Assembly: GCA_006226375.1 (NCBI GenBank)
Contig: SBHC01000004.1
Coordinates: 62,001 to 126,000 of the forward strand
DNA length: 64,000 nucleotides
DNA from: Deltaproteobacteria bacterium
GTDB taxonomy: Bacteria > Myxococcota_C > UBA6777
Direction of reading: 5' to 3'
Positions within the stretch are counted from its first letter, which is position 1. Each line of letters begins with the position of its first letter. The notes beneath the pieces are model-generated. The model saw nothing but the letters and a program-made list of their open reading frames with translations, ran no database searches and was not told the DNA's origin. Made by a program: the position numbers and the translations under genes. Shown in pieces: positions 54,976 to 63,182 of this stretch.

Positions 54976-56043
54976 ATGGTGCGGATCAGTCGCGAACAAT
55001 TCATCCAGCGGTATCTCGGAGATGACCTACATATTCGTCAAACGGAACGTTCAGAAGGTGGGAGAGACCTGGCTCAAGCCGGGTTGAGCACAGAGCAACT
55101 GCGTCAAGCGGATCTCAACGGCGACGGTCGAATCGAAGGCCAGCGTGAGATTGGAGCGTTGTACCAACAAGTCGATCGATACGACACCAACGGTCGTGCA
55201 CAGAGCATTGATCTGGCCAATCGGTTGGGAGTTCCGACGCGAGCGGGTCAGATGGTCGGCGCGCTCGATCGGATGTTTGCCGCGAACAATCGGCCCAACC
55301 AGGGGATTGGAATTCTCTCTTCTGTGGGACCCCGCCAGTTGAACCGTCGTGATGACGTTCTCGCTGTACAAGAACGACTCAACGAGCTGGGCTTTGACCT
55401 GGAAGCTGATGGTGTTTTCGGGAACAACACACAGAACGCGCTGCAAGTGTACGAAGGAATGATCCGGGGAGAAGACGACGCCAGCTCTCTCCCTGGGATT
55501 CTCAAGCCGGGCGCGCGGTTGGATCAGGTTCTTGGCTCAGACAATGCTCCTCGTTGGGCTGAAATGCCTGACGAAGGGCCTGGCTTTAACAACGTGGATT
55601 GGGACGGGTTTTCGCACGGTTCGCAGCGTTTGGTCGATGTCATTCGCGACGCAGGCCAGAGCTACAACGACGATTACCTTGCTGCCAATCCTGACGCTAG
55701 CGTCATGGAACTCAATGACGCCTCCCTCCGAAACGGCGGAGACAATCACGACCACGCAACCCACGAAACTGGGCTGGATCTTGATGTTCGCTTGCCTCGA
55801 ATCGACGGTGCTTCAGGCACCACTGTGGGAAGCAGCGACTACGATCGCGACGCCGCGTACGCAATGGTCTCTGCTTTTGCTTCGGATTCCAGAGTCGAAC
55901 GAATCCTTGTGGGTGATGACACGCTGCGCCAAAGAGTCCACAGCAACGAAGAACCTTGGGCCAGTAAGGTGCAAGACGGTGGTTCATCTCATCGCGACCA
56001 CATGCACGTGGATATCTCACCTCCTCGCACCGTCGTTGGGTGA
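54976..56043 (+). CDS. Murein peptidase (MepA/M15-like) with peptidoglycan-binding domain
   Basis: 355 residues. No signal peptide is visible, which is unusual for a murein enzyme. Residues about 40-75 include EF-hand-like Ca loops (DLNGDGRIE, DRYDTNGRA). A peptidoglycan-binding domain lies at about 115-155 (VQERLNELGFDLEADGVFGNNTQNAL). The C-terminal domain has the LAS-type metal motifs: HDHATHETGLDLDVRLP (HxxGxDxD form) and HRDHMHVDI (HxH), as in MepA and M15 endopeptidases. It should cleave peptide cross-links in peptidoglycan. It diverges from the GST/DUF2288 genes. Export might use a non-classical or secretion-system route. Confidence 0.85.
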   Translation: MVRISREQFIQRYLGDDLHIRQTERSEGGRDLAQAGLSTEQLRQADLNGDGRIEGQREIGALYQQVDRYDTNGRAQSIDLANRLGVPTRAGQMVGALDRMFAANNRPNQGIGILSSVGPRQLNRRDDVLAVQERLNELGFDLEADGVFGNNTQNALQVYEGMIRGEDDASSLPGILKPGARLDQVLGSDNAPRWAEMPDEGPGFNNVDWDGFSHGSQRLVDVIRDAGQSYNDDYLAANPDASVMELNDASLRNGGDNHDHATHETGLDLDVRLPRIDGASGTTVGSSDYDRDAAYAMVSAFASDSRVERILVGDDTLRQRVHSNEEPWASKVQDGGSSHRDHMHVDISPPRTVVG

Positions 56044-56188
56044 AGCCTACCTCTCCCTCCTTCCTTGTGTCTGACTCGTTCTATCAACGCTTCAAACAAT
56101 GCGGTCTTGGCTGTTGGGGCTGAGCACGCTACAATGCCGACCTCGTTTGGGTGGGTTCTCCGCTTTTGTGATGGAGTTGATAGATAAA

Positions 56189-57457
56189 ATGCAAGCATGG
56201 CGCATGTTTGTTGTGGCCTTGGGGATGTTTGGCGTTTGGAGTGGCTTTCTACCGGAAGCCCAGGCTTTTCGGATTAATCGGACCAACGCTGGCAAGCTTC
56301 AACACTGGGACATCTCACGTCTTCCTTTGCCTTGGTGGAGCAATCCATCCGCAGCGCGCGGGATCTCCGCTGATGATGCGATCGCAGCATGGCGCAAAGG
56401 GATGGACACATGGGCGCTGCCGTCTTGCTCGTCGTTTCGTTCGTTGTACCAGGGAACCACCACCGCAACCTTGGCCAGTGACAAAAAGAATGTGTTGTTT
56501 TTCTCACCTCTTTCCTCCTTTCCCTCGGCAACACTCGCGGTCACGACCACGACCTTTGACAACCCCTCCGGGCAGCTGTTGGAAGCTGACATTGCATTCC
56601 GTAACACCGTTCCTTGGGCGCTGAATCCCACAGCCCAGCAGTTTGACTTGGTTGCCACCGCAACCCACGAGATCGGTCACTTGTTGGGCTTTGCCCACTC
56701 GCCGGTGTCGAACTCCACCATGGCGGATGTGGCTGCGCGAGGGCCCAATCCTCAGCGTCAACTGGCTCAAGATGACATCAACGCGGTATGTTTTTCGTAT
56801 CCGCGAGGCCAGCAGGCGTATCCAGGCAATGGCTTGCCCTGTGGCAACCAGGTGCAAGGGGCGGGATGTCCTCCTGGTTACTTGTGCGTGGCCCGCGCCG
56901 GCTCGTCGCGAGCGTATTGCATGAGTCTGTGTGAGCAGAGCGCCTGCCCCAACAACGGGTATTGCGCCAAAACGTCGCAGGGAACAGAGTTTTGTACCTG
57001 TGACTCCGGTGACCAATGTGGTGAGGGGATGCGTTGCATCAACACGACCTGTCGAGACACATCTCCTCCTTGTCGTTTCGATGGCGATTGTCCTCTTCGC
57101 CAACGATGTGAGGCGTCCAAATGTGTTGAGCGTCGGGTGGGAACTTGCTTTGCCGATCAGGATTGTCCAGGGAGGCGTTGCATCAATGGCTTGTGTCCGG
57201 ACGTCCCTTTGGAACCTATCCAAGAACCTCCTGCCCAAAACGAAGCCGTCGCAGAAGCGAGCCAAGAAGTTCCGAAGGAAGCAGGCTCTGAAGCTCCTGT
57301 TGTCGAAACTTTCGCCACGGATGTTGGGGTCGTGGAGAGCGCCACAGACATCGTGGAACCTCCAGCCAGTGGCTGCCAATGCTCTCAAGGCGTTGGGGAT
57401 CCTCTGGGCTTGCTGTGGCTCTTGGGTTTCCTGATGTGGTGGCTTCGTCGGAGATAG
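56189..57457 (+). CDS. Matrixin-type zinc metalloprotease with Cys-rich region and MYXO-CTERM-like sorting tail
   Basis: About 422 residues from ATG 56189 (GGAG 12 bases upstream; ATG 56171 is an alternative). A signal peptide (MFVVALGMFGVWSGFLPEAQA) leads to a peptidase domain with the M10/matrixin zinc site HEIGHLLGFAHS. Then come EGF-like Cys pairs (CPPGYLCVARA, CEQSACPNNGYC, CDSGDQCGEG). A Pro/Glu/Ala-rich stretch precedes the C-terminus: GCQCSQG, a hydrophobic helix (PLGLLWLLGFLMWWL) and RRR. This Cys-TM-Arg layout matches MYXO-CTERM sorting tails of Myxococcota, which anchor surface proteins. No upstream operon partner; the next gene on the strand is also Cys-rich and exported. Confidence 0.88.
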   Translation: MQAWRMFVVALGMFGVWSGFLPEAQAFRINRTNAGKLQHWDISRLPLPWWSNPSAARGISADDAIAAWRKGMDTWALPSCSSFRSLYQGTTTATLASDKKNVLFFSPLSSFPSATLAVTTTTFDNPSGQLLEADIAFRNTVPWALNPTAQQFDLVATATHEIGHLLGFAHSPVSNSTMADVAARGPNPQRQLAQDDINAVCFSYPRGQQAYPGNGLPCGNQVQGAGCPPGYLCVARAGSSRAYCMSLCEQSACPNNGYCAKTSQGTEFCTCDSGDQCGEGMRCINTTCRDTSPPCRFDGDCPLRQRCEASKCVERRVGTCFADQDCPGRRCINGLCPDVPLEPIQEPPAQNEAVAEASQEVPKEAGSEAPVVETFATDVGVVESATDIVEPPASGCQCSQGVGDPLGLLWLLGFLMWWLRRR

Positions 57458-57590
57458 CTTGCTGTTGTACGGGGTACAAAAATAGAAAGGAAGAGAGCGA
57501 TGGGGAAGGGTAGGGTACATCAAGGAAAATGAGTTGCTTTTTTCGCGGGATCTAAGCTTGGGTGGTTCATGCAACGTCAAGGGATGCGGA

Positions 57591-59045
57591 ATGATACAAA
57601 CAGATAGAGTCGGTGCAGACGTTTCTTCCACCACAAATGCAACACGAGAAGCGTTATGGAACCCTCTCCTGGTTTGTGTGGATCTTCGTGCCCTGGCTTT
57701 GGGTGTGTGGTTGGTGATGACGGCGATGTCATGGGGGTGTGGTAACAATCTCACCCCTTGCGAAACCACGACCGACTGCCAACGCAATGGGAGCAGCAAG
57801 GTATGCATCAACAAATCGTGCTACAGCCAGTGTGACCAGCGCTGCGTCAAAGATTCCGAATGCGGTTCGTGTGGTGACAGCGGCGTGTATCGCTGTCGCA
57901 ATGGCTCGTGTAAGCCTCTAGCATCCGTCGGTACAGAGTCCAAAGTCTATGAGCAATGTGGTGAGTCCATCCAAAAAGACTGCCCACAAGATACGTTGTG
58001 CCAAAAGCCCAGCGCGGATGCTTCGTTTGGTTATTGTTACCCCCAGTGCAGCACGGCGCAATCCCCATCGTGCAACGATGACAAAGGCACATGCACCGCA
58101 TTCCTTGAAGGGGACCTGTGTTTGCCCAAAGGCACCGCAACCAAACACGCACCTTGTGGTTTGGCTAAGGATGCGCCCTCCATCGATCTCAACCGTCTGT
58201 GCGCGCCTACGTTCTCGTGCATTCGCTTTACAGCTGAAAACCCCAACGGCTTTTGCCTGCCTCTTTGCAACCCGCAGCAGCCCAGCTGTGACAACGGACA
58301 GGGACGGTGTCAGCTCCTCTCGGATAACTCTGGCGTTTGCATCCCCAACCCTCAGGGCAAAGAGGGCAACACATGCGATACCTTGGAGACACTGAAAACA
58401 CTCGATCCTGCCCGGCTTTGTCAGGCCCAATTCTATTGTGCAAACGGGAAATGCAACGCCCGGCAAGAAAAAGGTGTGTACGAAAAATGCGATGACACCA
58501 CAACATGCGGCTCCAAAGCTCTGTGTGTGACTCTACAGCGTGGCGTGAATTACGGCTATTGTGTGGCGTTGTGCAACGAAGCCGGACAGGCTTGTGAAAA
58601 CCAGACCGGGACCTGTCTGCGCTTGGGCAACGGACAAGGCGCTTGCATTCCTGGCTCGGGTGACGAAGGCGCTGCCTGCGGAGAAAACAACGGACCTGAA
58701 AAACTAGATCCTGGAAAGTATTGCAAAAATGGCTTGACCTGCAACAGCGGAAAGTGTGAGAAGTTACCAGAGTACGGCGTAGATGAGGTGTGTTCCAACC
58801 AGCGTCCGTGCAAGTCGGGGCTGCAATGCATTGCGTTCTCCCAACCTGGAACCGCTGGGTTGTGTTTGCCGACCGTGAGTCAATGCGATGCCAACGCTTG
58901 CGATGAAGGTCGTGTGTGTCTGACAGGAGCATCCGGAGGGATCTGCGCGCGGGCTTGTTCCACTGCCGACGACTGTCCTTCTCCTAGTGACTGCAAAGAA
59001 CTCTCCAACGGCACCGAGAAAGTTATGGTGTGCACCACGCCCTGA
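57591..59045 (+). CDS. Cys-rich lipoprotein with EGF-like repeats
   Basis: About 484 residues from ATG 57591 (GGGATGCGGA upstream). A hydrophobic signal ends in a lipobox (TAMSWGC). The rest is a long Cys-rich ectodomain of repeating segments with about eight Cys per 60-70 residues (CETTTDCQRNGSSKVC, CVKDSECGSCGDSGVYRC; CYPQCSTAQSPSC; CGSKALCVTLQRG). Such disulphide-rich repeats are characteristic of exported Myxococcota lipoproteins. No enzyme motif. It follows the protease after 133 bp, so they may be co-expressed. Function unknown; adhesion or receptor binding is possible. Confidence 0.8.
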   Translation: MIQTDRVGADVSSTTNATREALWNPLLVCVDLRALALGVWLVMTAMSWGCGNNLTPCETTTDCQRNGSSKVCINKSCYSQCDQRCVKDSECGSCGDSGVYRCRNGSCKPLASVGTESKVYEQCGESIQKDCPQDTLCQKPSADASFGYCYPQCSTAQSPSCNDDKGTCTAFLEGDLCLPKGTATKHAPCGLAKDAPSIDLNRLCAPTFSCIRFTAENPNGFCLPLCNPQQPSCDNGQGRCQLLSDNSGVCIPNPQGKEGNTCDTLETLKTLDPARLCQAQFYCANGKCNARQEKGVYEKCDDTTTCGSKALCVTLQRGVNYGYCVALCNEAGQACENQTGTCLRLGNGQGACIPGSGDEGAACGENNGPEKLDPGKYCKNGLTCNSGKCEKLPEYGVDEVCSNQRPCKSGLQCIAFSQPGTAGLCLPTVSQCDANACDEGRVCLTGASGGICARACSTADDCPSPSDCKELSNGTEKVMVCTTP

Positions 59046-59159
59046 AGGCACATTGTTGGTTTTCTTTGAATGTACAGAAACCCTTGGTTGACAGGTCGCC
59101 AAGGCCTTGCCATAATCGCTCCTCGTTCTTTCAAAATGGAAACTATCATGTAGGCTTCC

Positions 59160-59179
59160 TGACCGGGATATGCCGGTCA
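59160..59179. repeat. Perfect 7-bp inverted repeat downstream of the Cys-rich lipoprotein
   Basis: TGACCGG-GATATG-CCGGTCA at 59160-59179, in a stretch of 220 bp (59046-59265) that holds no other feature. It is followed at 59188-59200 by GGAG...CTCC. No T-run, so terminator status is uncertain; it may be an attachment or operator site. Confidence 0.4.
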
Positions 59180-59265
59180 TCTCCGTAAGGAGGTTTTCTC
59201 CGTTCACACGCTTGCGATACGAGCGTACAGGAGAAAGGTTTCACTGAAGCGAAGAGAGGAAGGGC

Positions 59266-59451
59266 TTGGTGGTGTGGTCAAAGTACTTGTACGGCGCCCT
59301 GAGCGGTATACAGCGCCGTGGGCGTCGACGCCTACGACGTCGGCTCATCGGCCAGACACTGCGCCTGGACGACCTCCTCGTGATGGTCGAGCGACTCGGG
59401 ATCATCACCGAGACCCAGGACACATCCCTGAGGGTGTTGAACATCCGCTAG
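59266..59451 (+). CDS. Small hypothetical protein (about 61 residues), low confidence
   Basis: A 61-codon frame from TTG 59266 (or GTG 59269) preceded by a purine-rich GAGAGGAAGGG stretch. Its codons end mostly in C or G, unlike flanking genes. The sequence is basic, with a helical tail (LRRRLIGQTLRLDDLLVMVE). No family is recognised. It could be genuine or chance in a GC-richer segment. Confidence 0.35.
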   Translation: MVVWSKYLYGALSGIQRRGRRRLRRRLIGQTLRLDDLLVMVERLGIITETQDTSLRVLNIR

Positions 59452-59479
59452 TTCTGCTTCCTCCTCTAACTTCAGCACT

Positions 59480-59668
59480 TTATGCGGTCGCGGGTTCGGT
59501 TTCGACTCGCCCGCGACCGTGTCTGCAGAGTTCCCCTTCGACCCGCGCCATCTCCGAAGGCGAAATGCCCCAGCGCACAGGGTGAGCCCAGAGGACCACC
59601 AGTTCCAGATCGTCCAGCGCATACACGATCCAATCGAAATTGGGATTGAAGTTTTTCCAGATATCACG
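59480..59668 (-). pseudogene. Protein-like open frame without a start, possible gene remnant
   Basis: A minus-strand frame of 62 codons ending in a stop at 59480-59482, with an in-frame stop at 59669-59671 and no ATG. It has protein-like content (FDWIVYALDDLELVVLWAHP, then WGISPSEMARVE) and codons ending mainly in G or C. With the convergent small gene at 59266 it suggests the debris of an acquired segment. No family match is claimed. Confidence 0.3.
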
Positions 59669-59727
59669 CTACACGATGGTCACTCCTCCAGAAGAAAAGC
59701 AATTCCATCGCAAGGGTAGGGTTGCGT

Positions 59728-60534
59728 TTAGATCTCTTGGGAGATGGGAGGTTGTTTGCGGCGTTGCATTCTGCGATGACGTTGGAGACGTCGCATCATC
59801 TGAATACGCAAGCGGTTGAAGACAATGCGGTCAAAGGCTCGGACGAGGAAGCGGCGGCAGGGGTAGGGCATCACGCGCTCAAAGCTTCGCAGATAGCCGG
59901 GACGAAGCCAGGCTCGTGAGCTACGAACCATCAGATAGCTGGCGCGAGGTCCATCGCAATCTTTGCCTAGAATCAGCACAGTCAAACCCCGGAAGGGCAG
60001 AATGCTTCGGTTGTACACTTTGTAGGCAACACGTCGTTGGTCAGGGACAAATCGGTAACGCACAAAAGGTTTGTGTTTCCCCTTGAAGCTTTCGTACTTT
60101 CGTTTCCCAAACGCTGTCACTTTCACGTGGTGACAAAAGTAGGGAAGCCTGTGGCGAAACGAACGTTTGCGTCCTATCGAGAGGGAGCGACGGACGGAGA
60201 GTTGCCACAACCGTCGTGGCCGGACCCCGTCGCAGTCAACGCCTTCAAAGATCATCACAAGACCGCGGAATCTTTGGCTGCTGCGGTTGTAGACATCGTA
60301 GCGAATGAATCGGCCCCGCTGGTTGAGCAGACGAACGACCGGGTCAGGGCTCTTGATGGGCAAAGGCTCTGCGGTTGGTTTGGAGAGCTCCGTGTCGGAG
60401 CGTCGAGTTGTCTTGTTGGTTGCACATCCTGTCAAAGCAAGGCCAAGACAGAGAAACATCCACACGCTACATCGCGACAACGCTTGTGTTCGGAAGGGCA
60501 AGTGTGAACGCTTCGAAGATGCATACATTCCCAT
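59728..60534 (-). CDS. Hypothetical lipoprotein with repeated Arg-rich FRGL motif
   Basis: About 268 residues from ATG 60534 (AAGGA upstream). A lipobox (GLALTGC) is followed by an Arg/Tyr-rich mature part with an internal duplication: YDVYNRSSQRFRGLVMIFEGVDCDG and YKVYNRSILPFRGLTVLILGKDCDG, each followed by Arg-rich, aromatic stretches and a Cys near its end (LPYFCHHVKV / MPYPCRRFLV). The two copies are presumably beta-rich domains of the same fold. No known family is recognised. Convergent with the small-gene remnant region; the HhH gene lies upstream on the same strand. Predicted periplasmic or outer-membrane attached. Confidence 0.75.
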   Translation of the reverse strand: MGMYASSKRSHLPFRTQALSRCSVWMFLCLGLALTGCATNKTTRRSDTELSKPTAEPLPIKSPDPVVRLLNQRGRFIRYDVYNRSSQRFRGLVMIFEGVDCDGVRPRRLWQLSVRRSLSIGRKRSFRHRLPYFCHHVKVTAFGKRKYESFKGKHKPFVRYRFVPDQRRVAYKVYNRSILPFRGLTVLILGKDCDGPRASYLMVRSSRAWLRPGYLRSFERVMPYPCRRFLVRAFDRIVFNRLRIQMMRRLQRHRRMQRRKQPPISQEI

Positions 60535-60762
60535 AGGTGCATTCCTTATGCCTGAAACATCGTGCCAGTCCCACCTCGTAAGGATAGGAGGGGGTGCCTC
60601 CATCGTCAAGGTGTCCTTCCTAGGGAACGGAACCCAACCAACGAGGCTGAAGCCCTCAAAAGCAGAACCTTTCTGGGTTGGACATTTCTTCCCCAGCCCA
60701 CAAAAGAATGCCGATGTACGTAGAGGAACGATGCAGAACAAAGGCCACGCATGCAAACCACT

Positions 60763-61389
60763 TCAACGTTGAAGTGTCAGGTGTTTTCGGATTCGTTGGA
60801 CCGTGCGGGGACCAATCCCGCGGATCCGAGTCAACGACGAAAGGGAAGGGAAGAGGCCTCTTCGACGACGGTTTTGAACGATGCGTCTGGCCAGGCGAGA
60901 GCTTAAGCCAGGGATGGCTGCCAGATCGTTCGCGCTGTCATGATTCACAGAGAGTGAAATTCCCAGAGTGATGCGTTGGGCTCCTGGCATCCAACGAATC
61001 TTCCAGGTGCAAGCAGCCGAACGAGAGCCTTGGTTTGCAAGGGGCCGCGACGAAAGCTCCTGGCCGTGGCGAGGAAGAGGTGGCTGCGTGGTGACGCGAC
61101 AAGTCGGTCTGGCTTGTTGGACGACCTCGCGCCAACGTTCTAGGATACGCCGTGACGAGAGAGCTTTGGGGGTCCAACACAAGGTTCGGGGTTGGGCAAA
61201 TCCTTGGGCGAGGGAAACCCAGCTCTTGCATGAGGTTGGAGCTGTGAGGGGTTGGGGGGGTTGTGACGCGGAGCGTTGCTTCCACCAAAGCGCAAGGAGT
61301 AACAACAAGGCCAGGACGGTTAATACCATAGGAAGCCCAGGGCGCGGTCCTTCGGCAGTTTGTGGTGTGGGGGATGGGGTCGAAAACAT
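60763..61389 (-). CDS. Membrane-anchored helix-hairpin-helix protein (ComEA-like)
   Basis: About 208 residues from ATG 61389 (an upstream TTG at 61443 is possible but the signal-like start fits 61389). A single membrane helix lies at about residues 22-38 (MVLTVLALLLLLALWW). The C-terminal about 55 residues carry the double HhH DNA-binding fold: NDLAAIPGLSSRLARRIV and LTRIRGIGPRTVQRIR, as in ComEA-type DNA-uptake proteins. A Cys/Ser/Arg-rich linker of about 110 residues separates the two. A DNA-binding role at the cell envelope is plausible; competence is not proven. Confidence 0.75.
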   Translation of the reverse strand: MFSTPSPTPQTAEGPRPGLPMVLTVLALLLLLALWWKQRSASQPPQPLTAPTSCKSWVSLAQGFAQPRTLCWTPKALSSRRILERWREVVQQARPTCRVTTQPPLPRHGQELSSRPLANQGSRSAACTWKIRWMPGAQRITLGISLSVNHDSANDLAAIPGLSSRLARRIVQNRRRRGLFPSLSSLTRIRGIGPRTVQRIRKHLTLQR

Positions 61390-61697
61390 CCGAAATTCAA
61401 GCGCTCTTGTTGTGAAAGGGTCTGACTTTTTTATGGGACACAACGCATCGACGAACGCGGAGGATGCTATCGCGTTTGCGAATCCGATTCAATTGGGGTG
61501 TAAGACTTGGGAGGTTGTTGCGTTGACAGGGGTACACGAATCGACTAGGATGAGGACGACTCGGACCCGCCCTTCTTGGTGATTGTAACCTTTTGTTTCC
61601 GAAAGAGATGTTGAAAGGCCACTTGGGGTTGAGAGGTTGAGTGTAAGACGGTATCTCACTTGGACTGCAGACTGAAAGAAAACGGAAGCTCGATACC

Positions 61698-62069
61698 ATG
61701 GCAGCAAAAGCGAAAAAGGCAGAGAAGGAACTCCCCTTGTCGGAAACTCCTGCTCCAGTTGTATTATCCAAACGGGCCATCAACCAATTGAAGGAAGCCA
61801 TCAAGCGCGAAGAACAACCCAAAGGATCCGGGTTGCGTGTGATGTTGGTGCAGGTCGCGAACGGCTATCGCTACGATATACAGTTCGACACCAAAGGTGT
61901 ACAAGGTGACCACATTTCCTTGCAAGGGGGCCTCAAAGTGTACATCGACTCCTTTGCAGCCAACGCGCTGCAAGGATTCGAGATCGATTACAAGGACTTC
62001 CCTGGTCCCAACGAGTGGGGCGGCTTTGTGTTTGAGTCCAGCAAAACCGACACCGATGCTGATGCATAA
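61698..62069 (+). CDS. A-type Fe-S carrier-like (IscA/HesB-fold) protein lacking all cysteines
   Basis: 123 residues. The A-type carrier fold is readable: LSKRAINQLKEAI, GLRVMLVQVANGYRYDIQF, and LQGFEIDYKD, matching the strand and turn order of IscA/ErpA. The three Cys that bind the cluster are absent: the first position reads A/N, and the C-terminal CGCG segment is replaced by an acidic tail ending DTDADA. The protein has no Cys at all, so it cannot carry a cluster in the usual way. It may have become a scaffold, redox-independent or structural relative. GGAAG lies upstream of the ATG. Its plus-strand neighbour is an exported protein, no isc/suf genes nearby. Confidence 0.8.
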   Translation: MAAKAKKAEKELPLSETPAPVVLSKRAINQLKEAIKREEQPKGSGLRVMLVQVANGYRYDIQFDTKGVQGDHISLQGGLKVYIDSFAANALQGFEIDYKDFPGPNEWGGFVFESSKTDTDADA

Positions 62070-62186
62070 CCCACTTGGGTTGTCAGGTCTTGTGCCTTCT
62101 CGTGCACATGACCACGTTGGTAAGGTGAGTGTTTGTTGCCCCGTTTGCTGTCCTTTATGGGGTCAGCCCAGAATAGGTTAGTCTTG

Positions 62187-63134
62187 ATGCGTACCTGGAT
62201 GAAACTTGTTGGTTTGTTGGCTGTGCTGTGTGTCTGGAACGCTTTGGGTTGTGGGGGAACTCCCAATGAGCCCTTGCTTCGCTTTGCTGGCGTAAAGGAA
62301 TGCAACCCCAACGAAGTGTTTAAGCCCTACGGTGGTATTCCCCTTTCGCCTCCCCCCAAAGTAGACAGCTCTGTGTTTGTGAAGGGTGAGCGCGCTGGAT
62401 GCCTGGGTGTGTATTGGGATGGACAAACCGGTGACCCGCCCACTTTTGCTGTGCTTGTGAAGGAAGATGGCTCGTACCTTGTTTACGATCCTGACACCAA
62501 ACAGCCCGCAACCCAGGACAACAAGATTGGCGCTACTGTGTCACCCGGTGTGCCCAAGGTGAACGTGGCCATCTGCATCACCAACACCCCTTCGGCCAAC
62601 ATCCTGGATCTGAATTGCAATGCACTGATGAAAGGTGGAATTTCCGGCTGCATGAGCAGCTCCAGCCGACTGTTTGGCTGGCAAGGCCTAGATATTCCTC
62701 TGAATCCATCGGAAGGCAACGGTACCTGCAAGCTTTGTTACAGCGAACGGTGTGACAACCTGGACAACGACTGCGATGGTCAAGTTGACGAAGATGGCGC
62801 TTGCGGCTCCATCCTGGGCGTTTCCTGCAAAGCGTACGACAAGCCCGCGATTGACGCTGGCGCGCCGAAATGCAGCGCGCAGGAAGAGTGCGGGTGTCTG
62901 CGGTTGAGCAACGGCTCGTACTATGTGTGTGCGGGTCCTGATGCCCAGTCCGTTGCGTGGGTTCCTGTGGCCACTGGCGCGTCAGCCTGCACCCAGCAAG
63001 TCGCAGTCGGACCTCCTGCCAACAACATCTATTACTGTGGTCGTGAAGCCCTTGTATGCGACCAATGCGACACCAATTATGTGTGGCGACGTCAGAAAGA
63101 TCGATGCTCTGCGGGCACGATGACTCAGCCCTAG
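62187..63134 (+). CDS. Exported lipoprotein with MopE-like metal-binding motif
   Basis: About 315 residues from ATG 62187; upstream in-frame starts precede the signal. The lipobox is WNALGC. Near the middle is CDNLDNDCDGQVDEDGAC, the DNDCDGxxDE-type motif shared with MopE-like metal-binding proteins, which are frequent in Myxococcota exoproteins. Several more Cys pairs (CKAYDKP..., CSAQEECGCLRL, CDQCDTNYVW) indicate a disulphide-rich ectodomain. Predicted outer-membrane anchored, possibly copper- or calcium-binding; a function beyond that is not known. Confidence 0.78.
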   Translation: MRTWMKLVGLLAVLCVWNALGCGGTPNEPLLRFAGVKECNPNEVFKPYGGIPLSPPPKVDSSVFVKGERAGCLGVYWDGQTGDPPTFAVLVKEDGSYLVYDPDTKQPATQDNKIGATVSPGVPKVNVAICITNTPSANILDLNCNALMKGGISGCMSSSSRLFGWQGLDIPLNPSEGNGTCKLCYSERCDNLDNDCDGQVDEDGACGSILGVSCKAYDKPAIDAGAPKCSAQEECGCLRLSNGSYYVCAGPDAQSVAWVPVATGASACTQQVAVGPPANNIYYCGREALVCDQCDTNYVWRRQKDRCSAGTMTQP

Positions 63135-63182
63135 CCGAACTGGACCATTTGGGGTTCAGGTTCTCAACAGTGGAGGAACACC

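Noticed and set aside
56504-57814. 436-codon open frame on the minus strand
   Set aside because: It lies opposite the metalloprotease, whose zinc motif, signal and tail are convincing; the minus frame shows Arg/Thr-rich shadow composition and no domain.
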